Positions 32,855 through 39,223 of a stretch of 39,223 bases of DNA are shown here, piece by piece (within the stretch, counting starts at the first letter, position 1; every line of letters begins with the position of its first letter). The stretch covers positions 1 through 39,223 of the forward strand of contig NZ_QGTQ01000043.1 of the NCBI RefSeq assembly GCF_003182255.1, read 5' to 3'. Position numbers and translations under genes: made by a program. The notes under the pieces are model-generated. The model did no database searches. It was not told where the DNA came from and was given only the letters and a program-made list of their open reading frames with translations. This DNA comes from Paenibacillus cellulosilyticus (GTDB lineage Bacteria; Bacillota; Bacilli; Paenibacillales; Paenibacillaceae).

Positions 32855-33543
32855 TGATGATGCAGAGAACTGACATTCCAGAAGGGTGGAAGCTGTTGTA
32901 TCGCAATCCGCTGACCAACGTTGATGATATTCGCGATTTCATTATGGAGGGCGATGGCGCCGCCAGCTTCCCAATGGGACGGATGCGGCTGGAAAGCCGC
33001 AGGGACCCCGGAGAAGGCCAGCAGGCGAACTTCGTCCTCTGGTGTCCGGAGCAGTTCGGAGCGGATGTCGCGTTGTCTTGGCGCTTCCGGCCGTTACGGG
33101 AGCCGGGACTAGCCATTATGTTTTTCGGCGCTCGTGGAGCGGGAGGGTTGGATCTATTCGATCCGGCTCTTCCCGTTCGGACTGGACCTTATGAGCAGTA
33201 TCATCATGGCGAGATGGACGCGTACCATCTATCGTATTTTCGCCGGCGATGGCCGGAGGAGAGGCAGTTTCACACCTGCAATCTGCGAAAAAGCTTCGGC
33301 TTCCATCTCGTCGCGCAAGGCGCGGACCCGATACCGGATGTCAGCGATGTGACGGATTGTTATGAGCTGCTGCTCGTGCGGCGCGGCGCATCGATCACGT
33401 TCTCGGCGAACGGATTGCCGCTGCTTGCATGGGAGGATGACGGCACGCTTGGCGGTCCGGCGCTTGGCGGGGGCCGAATTGGTTTTCGCCAGATGGCGCC
33501 GTTGATCGCGGAATACTCGAGCTTGGAAGTGTATGGACCTTAA
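32854..33543 (+). CDS. DUF1961 family protein (YesU-like)
   Basis: This 229-residue cytosolic protein resembles B. subtilis YesU, encoded in the yes rhamnogalacturonan cluster. Conserved-looking stretches are FVLWCPEQFGADVALSWRF, the GEMDAYHLSYFRR segment and the C-terminal FSANGLPLLAWEDDG and GRIGFRQM, consistent with a beta-sandwich of the lectin/GH16-like type. The exact reaction is not established for the family. The start ATG overlaps the stop of the YetA-like gene (TGATG), with two further ATG codons directly after; translation is probably coupled. The deacetylase gene follows after 16 nt. It may be a hydrolase or binding protein acting on the same oligosaccharides (inference). Confidence 0.83.
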   Translation: MMMQRTDIPEGWKLLYRNPLTNVDDIRDFIMEGDGAASFPMGRMRLESRRDPGEGQQANFVLWCPEQFGADVALSWRFRPLREPGLAIMFFGARGAGGLDLFDPALPVRTGPYEQYHHGEMDAYHLSYFRRRWPEERQFHTCNLRKSFGFHLVAQGADPIPDVSDVTDCYELLLVRRGASITFSANGLPLLAWEDDGTLGGPALGGGRIGFRQMAPLIAEYSSLEVYGP

Positions 33544-33559
33544 TCCGAGGAGGCAGAGG

Positions 33560-34369
33560 ATGAATTCGAGAATAACGGTTTGTTTTCCGGGAGGCAGACA
33601 CAAGGCGCTGACGATGAGCTATGATGACGGGACGGTTGCGGACCGGCGGCTCGTTCATATTTTTAACCGAAACGGCATTAAAGGGACGTTCCACCTGAAC
33701 GCGGGACTGTTCGACTTGAGCAATCGGATCGAGGCAGAGGAAGTACGCACGTTGTATGCCGGGCATGAAGTGTCCGCGCATACGCTCACGCACCCGACGA
33801 TTGCGAGAAGTCCGCAGGAAGCGCTCGTGTATGAGGTGATGGAGGATCGCAGGAATTTGGAGCGGTTGGTCGGTTATACAGTGCGCGGCATGTCGTATCC
33901 GAATGGCTCCTACAATCGTGCGATTAAAGAAACGCTGCCGGCGCTTGGCATTGAGTATTCCCGCGTTGTGCCGTCGACAGGTCATTTCGGCATGCCGGAT
34001 GATTGGTATGAATGGATGCCGACCTGTCATCACAAGCATGATTTGCTGAGGAAAGCAGAAGAATTCGTAGAGCTGCACAAGTCGCAGTATTTGTATCTCA
34101 TGTACGTGTGGGGACACAGCTACGAGTTCGACAACGATAACAACTGGGACGTAATCGAGAAGTTTTGCGAATTTGCAGGCGGCAGAGAAGACATTTGGTA
34201 TGCGACGAATATCGAGATCGTGGACTACATGAAGGCGTTCCGGCAGTTGAAGTTCTCGGCAACGCTCGAGTTTGTCTACAATCCGCTCGCGACAAGCGTC
34301 TGGCTGAATGTAGCCGGCACGATCGTAGAGGCGCGGGGCGGCGAGCAGACGTCGTTGGTGCTGGGATAG
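33560..34369 (+). CDS. NodB-type polysaccharide deacetylase, cytosolic
   Basis: This 269-residue protein fits the carbohydrate esterase 4/NodB fold. Motif 1 is SYDDG (D22, D23), motif 2 is H74-TLT-H78 (metal ligands), motif 3 is RGMSYPNGSYN (from R109), and a late motif MYVWGHSYEF offers H186. The absence of a signal peptide is unusual for deacetylases that act on cell-wall glycans. I chose ATG 33560 because GAGGAGG lies 6 nt upstream; an upstream in-frame start overlaps the previous gene. In the lyase operon, it may remove acetyl groups from imported rhamnogalacturonan oligosaccharides, replacing the YesT/YesY esterases of B. subtilis, which I do not see here (inference). Confidence 0.85.
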   Translation: MNSRITVCFPGGRHKALTMSYDDGTVADRRLVHIFNRNGIKGTFHLNAGLFDLSNRIEAEEVRTLYAGHEVSAHTLTHPTIARSPQEALVYEVMEDRRNLERLVGYTVRGMSYPNGSYNRAIKETLPALGIEYSRVVPSTGHFGMPDDWYEWMPTCHHKHDLLRKAEEFVELHKSQYLYLMYVWGHSYEFDNDNNWDVIEKFCEFAGGREDIWYATNIEIVDYMKAFRQLKFSATLEFVYNPLATSVWLNVAGTIVEARGGEQTSLVLG

Positions 34370-34621
34370 GCAGTTTGAGTCAGCAAGGTGCAAATCAATC
34401 GATCATTTTGTGCCAAATAAGCAGAGACACGCGATCGGTAGAGAGTTTCATAAAGGATCGTGGCGCCCGTTCACGCGACGGCGGTAACCCTCGGTTCATA
34501 GAGATGCGGCACGTTGTGCGGAAGATGATGAGCAGACACGAACGGGCATTGCGTTTTGAGTTCGAATAACAACGTTGGTTGTGAAATTATGAGACGGCAA
34601 ATGACAGGGGGACAAGCGGCA
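34370..34621. other. Intergenic stretch before the FG-GAP gene
   Basis: A motif AAGGTGCAA (34385-34393), one change from AAAGTGCAA, is followed by TTTTGTGCC. No matching TTGCCC-type -35 follows at the expected distance. There is no terminator of note after the deacetylase, so the next gene could be read from the same transcript or a separate promoter. Confidence 0.35.
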
Positions 34622-35896
34622 ATGACAACGGTAAGAGAGAATCAGAAGGCGGCAATCCGCATTGGATCGTTCGATATTAAGGCGGCAGGACCGCGCTGTA
34701 AAATGCTTCTCGGCGACTTGAACGGGGACGGCCGAATGGAGATGCTGCTCGTCCAGCCGGATAATCGGCAGGATGTACGTTATATTCCGCATCAGGTCCA
34801 GTGCCTGACCGCCTATGATTTGAACGGCGATCTGCTCTGGCAGACAGGCAAGCCTGATCCGGGCGCGGGCAGCCAAGGTTCGGACTATCCTGTGCAAATT
34901 TACGATATTGACGGTGATGGGAGGCTTGAAGTGCTGTGTGTCATAGACAGCCAGTTCGTGATCCTCGATGGTGCGACAGGTGAACGCAAGGCGGTACATG
35001 AGCTGCCGAATGAGCATGCGCATGACTGTATTATTATCGCGAATCTGACAGGCGGAACACATGCCTCCGACATTATTCTGAAAGACCGCTATCATCGGAT
35101 GTGGGCGTTGGATCGCGACTTTAATCTACTATGGACGCACGAAGGCAACCCCGGCCATTTCCCGTGGGTCTATGATTTGAACGGCGATGGCTTAGACGAA
35201 GTGATGGCGGGTTACGACCTGCTTGATGCGCAGGGACGCGTGTTGTGGAGCTGCCGCGATCTGGACGATCATGCGGACTGCATCTGGGTTGGCGACGTGA
35301 ATGGAGATGGCAAACCTGAGCTTGTCATCGGCGGGAGTGTCACGGTCATGTACGATGCGGATGGCCATGAGCTGTGGCGCTATGAAGGTTCAGTGGAATC
35401 GCAGCATGTGGCACTCGGCCGATTCCGTCCTGAGCTGCCTGGTCTGCAGATCGCTGGCCTTGATCGCCTTGTCCGTGAGGATGACGGCGCTGGCAAGCAA
35501 GGGAAGGATGCCTTGTTCCTGCTTGATTCGGAAGGACGCGAGCTGTGGAAGGAAGAGCGTACGACGCCAGGCTGGCTGACGATTGCCGAGACGCTGCAGC
35601 GCTGGGAGGCAGATGCACCGGACTATATTCTCGCGTATCGTCGGGGCGGCGGTGTTTATCCGACGCTGTATGACGGTCATTTGAACGAAGTCGTTCATTT
35701 CCCGGCGAACGGCTATGCCGTTCATGCCGATCTGCTCGGTACGGGAACGGAGCAGGTCATTATATATAACGATGAGCGCGCGGAACTGTTCGCCAGCCAA
35801 CCGATCGATCTGACGGCAGCGCCTTCTGGCGTACCGATTGCTCAGCCGAAGCGGTTGTACAGCTCGACGCTGTATCCGGGCGGGGAGATTCGCTAG
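34622..35896 (+). CDS. Cytosolic FG-GAP/VCBS beta-propeller protein, PL11-reminiscent
   Basis: This 424-residue protein carries four calcium-loop motifs of the D-x-[ND]-G-D-G-x-x-E type: DLNGDGRME (32-40), DIDGDGRLE (95-103), DLNGDGLDE (185-193) and DVNGDGKPE (225-233), each beside a strand such as LTAYDLNGDLLWQTG. This blade pattern recalls the eight-bladed propeller of PL11 rhamnogalacturonan lyases (YesW/YesX), but the protein is about 190 residues shorter and lacks their N-terminal domain and any signal peptide. Whether it is a lyase, a binding protein or a scaffold is open. I favour ATG 34622, with AGGGGGA about 9 nt upstream; alternatives are 34601 and 34589. Confidence 0.72.
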   Translation: MTTVRENQKAAIRIGSFDIKAAGPRCKMLLGDLNGDGRMEMLLVQPDNRQDVRYIPHQVQCLTAYDLNGDLLWQTGKPDPGAGSQGSDYPVQIYDIDGDGRLEVLCVIDSQFVILDGATGERKAVHELPNEHAHDCIIIANLTGGTHASDIILKDRYHRMWALDRDFNLLWTHEGNPGHFPWVYDLNGDGLDEVMAGYDLLDAQGRVLWSCRDLDDHADCIWVGDVNGDGKPELVIGGSVTVMYDADGHELWRYEGSVESQHVALGRFRPELPGLQIAGLDRLVREDDGAGKQGKDALFLLDSEGRELWKEERTTPGWLTIAETLQRWEADAPDYILAYRRGGGVYPTLYDGHLNEVVHFPANGYAVHADLLGTGTEQVIIYNDERAELFASQPIDLTAAPSGVPIAQPKRLYSSTLYPGGEIR

Positions 35897-36402
35897 CTTA
35901 ATAGAGTAGGGCGGCAGCCTCAGGGATCTGATGGCTGCTTACTTTTGAAAGATAGGAGAACGCGCGCAGCTCCCAGCGCGAGGTGGAGCCGTACGGGTGT
36001 CAACGACGATAGGCGGTACAATGCATTTGGTTTGCGCTCCTCCGGGTAGATAGGAGAAGCGGCTGGACAACGGTTGCGGCAGAGGCTAATTTGTGATTTT
36101 TGAGGTGTTTCCTACGCTAACGGTTCTCATAGAGGGTATTGGGGAGATCGGGTCTGTTTTTGATAGATCTTCAACGCAATAAGCTCCACTAAAACCGTTA
36201 GCGTACGAAGGGGCGTAATTCATAGGCAATAAGCGCTGTGGCAACTGTTAGCGTTACTATTATTGATTATCATAGCCGAAAATTCGAGTAACGCGCCGTG
36301 TTGTTGTGGTAGGCGTCTTGATGAATGAAGTTTACTTGTTTAACGGCATGTGCTTGTAAATTTGTAAATGAACAATATCCATCCAAGTGAGGCGGGATTA
36401 CG
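35897..36402. other. 506-nt non-coding stretch before the GH105 gene
   Basis: I see no gene here. Its main content is the inverted CGCTAACGG repeat pair (36113-36205) and a diverged third copy at 36243-36256. No strong terminator follows the FG-GAP gene. A weak promoter for the GH105 gene may lie near 36330-36355 but I cannot define it. Confidence 0.5.
36113..36205. repeat. Inverted extragenic repeat, CGCTAACGG family
   Basis: TACGCTAACGGTT (36113-36125) and AACCGTTAGCGTA (36193-36205) are perfect 13-bp inverted arms around 67 nt. The same core, with a different tail, forms the pair at 38954-39042 on the other side of the GH105 gene. Confidence 0.65.
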
Positions 36403-38796
36403 ATGAGGTATTTCGAGGATCACGAGTCGATTGCTGTACGGGCGGCGGGCGATGATAAGCTGATTTTGTCTGCCGTGGCGGGACGTTTTGCCGGTGCACA
36501 TCCGAAGCTTCCTCCCGTCTACCGAGCGTATGATGAGGGCGGTTTTCCGCGCGGCGAGGATTATCGGTACGATATGAATATGGCGGCAATCTGGCCGGAA
36601 ATGGCCGATGGTCAGCACGTCTATATTTGGGGCAAAGTTTGGAGCGACAATGACAGCGAGCTCCCGTTCTTCTTGAGCTGCTACAGCCCGCTCCGCGTAT
36701 TCGTGAACGGCACATCACGGTTCGCCTCGAACTTGAATGACGATGTATTCCCGGAGCGCAAAGTATACTTCCGAACCGCGCTGCGACAGGGCTGGAACGA
36801 TATCGTGCTGGAGTGCGTGAAGACGGGGACTGGCTGCGGCGCGATTTTTGGAACTGGCAGTGTGAAAGGCTTCCCGATGCATGCGCTCAATCCGCTGCCT
36901 GAACGCGCAGGTGCCGAAGGCTGGGTTTATAGCACGCCGCAATCGAATGCATGGCAGGCGGTTCCTGGCGCAGACGAGTGGGCGGGTGTGGAAGCACAGC
37001 TTGCTCTCACGCAGTCGCAGGATAAGTTACATGGTCAGGAGCAGGGGCAATCGCAGTCGCAGCCGCAAGGTCAGGAGCAGGGGCAATCGCAGTCGCAGCC
37101 GCAAGGTCAGGAGCTCCAGCAATCACAAGAGCAGGAACAGCCTTTCCGCTGGCATCCGCAGCGCGAATGGTCGGAGGAGCAGCTGGAAGCAGGCTGCTTC
37201 GCTCGCTTGTATAATGACAGCGAGCCTGCAGCAGGTCAGGAAGCCTTAGCTTGGGCGGCATTACATAACGACAGTTCTGCCAATGCATCGCTCACACTGA
37301 GCGGCTTGCATCAGGGACCATTCACATTGTTCGTCGATGGCGTCCCTACTTTCCGTACACAGCTGGATGAAGGCGATTGGTGCGTGGAGCTGTCACTTGG
37401 TTTCGGTCGGCATGAGCTCGTCATTCAATCCGTTTGCAAGGGGGAGCGGTGGGGTTTCACCGCCAAGCTGCAAAGCGGCGGGGTTGATGGCAGAGCGATG
37501 GCTCGAATGGAACGTCCCTATCCAGTGGCAGGTATGCCTAACGACGAGGTATGGCTGTATCGCGGATTGTATGAGGCAGGCTGCAGTCCCGAGGCTGCGA
37601 CAATATCACGGATTGACTCTTGTTCAGAAGGCGAGCATCGCGACGCGCCCTTCTGGCGAATGGATCGACCGGATACGTTCGTTAGACCGTATTTGGAAAA
37701 TGGTATTTTCGGCAGATGGAACTACCCGCTCGGCGTAACGCTGTATGGCATTATGGGAGCGGGCGAAGCGGTTGGCAAGCCGCATTTTACCGAGTATGCG
37801 ATTGATCACATCGAGCAGTGCGCAGCAATGCACGAGTATGCGATGAAGGACACGCAGCGTTGGGGCTCGCCAGGCGTCAATCATCAGCTGTCGTTGATCG
37901 ACAGCCTAGATGACTGCGGCTCGTTCGGGGCGACGATGCTGGAGGCGAATAAGCGCCGTCCAGTCCGTGGCGCTGAGGAAGCGGCGGCTCATATTGCGCA
38001 CTACATCACGCATGTGCAGGACCGGACGCCAGAAGGCGCTTTGTATCGAACACGGGGTACGACGGACTTCATGCAGCAGACGATGTGGTGTGACGATCTC
38101 TACATGAGCACGCCGTTTCTGACCAAGTACTACGAGCTAACGAGTGATATTTCTTATCTGGACGATGCTGCTAGGCAGTTTCTGCTGTACAAGCGGCGCA
38201 TGTTCATTCCAGAGCGCGGCATTATGCATCACGTTTACGACTTCAAGTTTGACAAGCCGAACGGCGTTCCGTGGGGCAGGGGCAATGGCTGGGTATTGTT
38301 CTCCCTTACCGAGCTGCTTGCGGTTATGCCTCATGAGCATCGGCTTCGTCCGGAGCTGCTGACATTCTTCCGCGAGCTGTGCGAGGGTTACCTTCGGCTG
38401 CAGGATGAGCAAGGGTTATGGCACCAGGTGCTAACCGACCCTACCTCGTATGCGGAAGCATCCTGCACGTCGATGTTCATCTACAGCTTCGCTCGCGGTG
38501 TCCGCTTCGGATGGCTCGACGAGCCGGAGAAGTATACAGCTGCATCGCTTCGAGGCTGGAATGGACTTACACGCCACTGCATCGATCGGCACGGCAATGT
38601 GTACGGCGTATGCCGAGGTTCCGGCTATTCCTTCGCGGCGCATTATTACCGAGACCAGCTGTCATGGCAGCTCAACGATACGCATGGCGTCGGTATCGTG
38701 CTGCTCGCAGGGGTGGAAACGATGAAGCTGCGGCAGTTCTTGGAGAGTGTCTCGGCCTCGGGACGCACTGGGGCTGTCGCTCCAACAGCACACTAA
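36403..38796 (+). CDS. GH105 unsaturated glycuronyl hydrolase with N-terminal extension
   Basis: This 797-residue cytosolic protein is about twice the usual GH105 length. The C-terminal half (about 440-780) is the catalytic barrel: D503/D504 in SLIDSLDDC, D564 in W562-C-D-D (aligned with YteR D143), H609/H610, and W624-G-R626-G-N-G-W630 matching the WGRGNxW motif. The family cleaves the unsaturated uronic acid left by lyases from rhamnogalacturonan oligosaccharides. The N-terminal part (1-205) and 240-330 look like beta-sandwich modules with repeated LFVDGVPTFR/LRVFVNGTSRF themes, split by a Gln/Ser/Pro linker (about 211-245) coded by a tandem DNA repeat. ATG 36403 follows a modest AAGTGAGG site. 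No signal peptide. Confidence 0.85.
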   Translation: MRYFEDHESIAVRAAGDDKLILSAVAGRFAGAHPKLPPVYRAYDEGGFPRGEDYRYDMNMAAIWPEMADGQHVYIWGKVWSDNDSELPFFLSCYSPLRVFVNGTSRFASNLNDDVFPERKVYFRTALRQGWNDIVLECVKTGTGCGAIFGTGSVKGFPMHALNPLPERAGAEGWVYSTPQSNAWQAVPGADEWAGVEAQLALTQSQDKLHGQEQGQSQSQPQGQEQGQSQSQPQGQELQQSQEQEQPFRWHPQREWSEEQLEAGCFARLYNDSEPAAGQEALAWAALHNDSSANASLTLSGLHQGPFTLFVDGVPTFRTQLDEGDWCVELSLGFGRHELVIQSVCKGERWGFTAKLQSGGVDGRAMARMERPYPVAGMPNDEVWLYRGLYEAGCSPEAATISRIDSCSEGEHRDAPFWRMDRPDTFVRPYLENGIFGRWNYPLGVTLYGIMGAGEAVGKPHFTEYAIDHIEQCAAMHEYAMKDTQRWGSPGVNHQLSLIDSLDDCGSFGATMLEANKRRPVRGAEEAAAHIAHYITHVQDRTPEGALYRTRGTTDFMQQTMWCDDLYMSTPFLTKYYELTSDISYLDDAARQFLLYKRRMFIPERGIMHHVYDFKFDKPNGVPWGRGNGWVLFSLTELLAVMPHEHRLRPELLTFFRELCEGYLRLQDEQGLWHQVLTDPTSYAEASCTSMFIYSFARGVRFGWLDEPEKYTAASLRGWNGLTRHCIDRHGNVYGVCRGSGYSFAAHYYRDQLSWQLNDTHGVGIVLLAGVETMKLRQFLESVSASGRTGAVAPTAH
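37033..37114 (+). repeat. 36-bp tandem repeat in the GH105 coding region
   Basis: Two perfect 36-bp copies (37033-37068 and 37069-37104) and a 10-bp partial third encode a twelve-residue Gln/Ser-rich unit, GQEQGQSQSQPQ. The unit is a multiple of three, so copy-number change would keep the frame. Confidence 0.9.
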
Positions 38797-38904
38797 CGCA
38801 TACATCAGATGCTTACGGACAGTGATGCTCGTTCGGATTGTTTGGCTAGCTAGATGCTTAGGCCAATGCAGCTTCTAGCTCGGACATATTGGCTAGTGGT
38901 TATC

Positions 38905-39090
38905 CGCTAACGGACTGAGATGACGTTATTGTGCTGAAAATGTTCTTTTTGTACGCTAACGGACTCCAGTGGTGCTATTGAGCAAGTTGTGCGTCCAAAC
39001 ACGCGTTTCTTTGCCAAATAAGACGATCTGAGTCCGTTAGCGCGCCAGACGGGGCTATTCGGAGTAAATAAGGTGCCTGGAGTCCGTTAG
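38905..39090. repeat. Cluster of CGCTAACGGACT repeats
   Basis: Two direct copies (38905-38916 and 38954-38966) and two inverted copies (39030-39042 and 39080-39090) are present. The pair CGCTAACGGACTC/GAGTCCGTTAGCG at 38954 and 39030 is perfect over 13 bp with a 63-nt spacer. They occupy most of the 427-nt non-coding end of the window. Confidence 0.65.
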
Positions 39091-39092
39091 AT

Positions 39093-39131
39093 GGGGCTGT
39101 CCCAAAAGTCACTAGACTTTGGGACGGCCCC
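39093..39131 (+). terminator. GGGGCTGTCC hairpin near the right end, terminator-like
   Basis: GGGGCTGTCCCAAAAGTC pairs with GACTTTGGGACGGCCCC around ACTA with one bulge and one G-T pair, followed by TTGTGTTTC. It lies about 300 nt past the GH105 stop. The stem sequence is related to the terminator at 131-178. After it, to 39223, no gene is supported. Confidence 0.55.
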
Positions 39132-39223
39132 TTGTGTTTCAATGAACTGCAAGAGCAGCTGCGCAGAGCGAATGTTCTTACGATCGCTGTTGTCACCGGA
39201 TTGCTCTGAATGGGTAAGATCGT

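Noticed and set aside
33395-34393. A 332-codon minus-strand open frame opposite the deacetylase.
   Set aside because: It overlaps the well-supported deacetylase and DUF1961 genes, and its peptide shows no family features.
39138-39209. A short frame reading NELQEQLRRANVLTIAVVTGLL before a stop at the window end.
   Set aside because: The peptide looks protein-like and could be a gene remnant, but there is no start or ribosome site and I cannot match it to a family.

Overview
The window looks like a chromosomal segment of a Paenibacillus- or Cohnella-type bacterium (Bacillota, spore-former relatives). The grounds are strong AGGAGG-type ribosome binding sites, LplB/LplC-type sugar permeases, YesM/YesN-type regulators, SLH-domain surface proteins, moderately high GC, and intergenic repeats of a style I associate with Paenibacillus genomes. 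No rRNA, tRNA, transposase, phage or CRISPR array is visible. I count 24 protein-coding genes, all apparently intact.

Region 1 (198-9808) is a sugar-uptake locus. On the minus strand lie a sensor kinase (YesM type), its AraC-type response regulator (YesN type) and a lipoprotein sugar-binding protein. Divergently on the plus strand lie two permeases and a GH3 beta-glycosidase. Two candidate YesN operators share one geometry (20-bp spaced repeats, then 19 nt to a -10-like hexamer), one before the binding-protein gene and one before the permease operon.

Region 2 (10042-15711) holds a GNAT acetyltransferase and two convergent secreted SLH-domain proteins. One is a large mosaic of three tail-collar-like repeats, Ig-like repeats, an InlB-type repeat and SLH modules. 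Region 3 (16080-21145) is a compact operon of two paralogous cytosolic beta-lactamase-fold serine hydrolases translationally coupled to a two-permease ABC-2 (DUF990-type) exporter with its ATPase.

Region 4 (21306-38796) resembles the Bacillus subtilis yes/yet/lpl rhamnogalacturonan region, rearranged: GH42 beta-galactosidase (YesZ-like), divergent LplB/LplC-type permeases and binding lipoprotein, a membrane AraC regulator (YesS-like), a YetA/PL26-like putative exo-rhamnogalacturonan lyase, a DUF1961 (YesU-like) protein, a NodB-type deacetylase, a cytosolic FG-GAP propeller protein reminiscent of PL11 lyases, and a GH105 unsaturated glycuronyl hydrolase with an unusual N-terminal extension. 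None of these enzymes has a signal peptide, so I infer that oligosaccharides are imported and then dismantled inside the cell. Three promoters in this region share a TTGCCS -35 box and an AAAGTGCAA motif placed at helically phased distances, suggesting one local regulon.

Non-coding structure is rich: paired hairpin repeats at 27459-27606, inverted CGCTAACGG repeats on both sides of the GH105 gene, a palindromic repeat inside the first permease operon, and related GGGGCTGTCC hairpins near both window ends.
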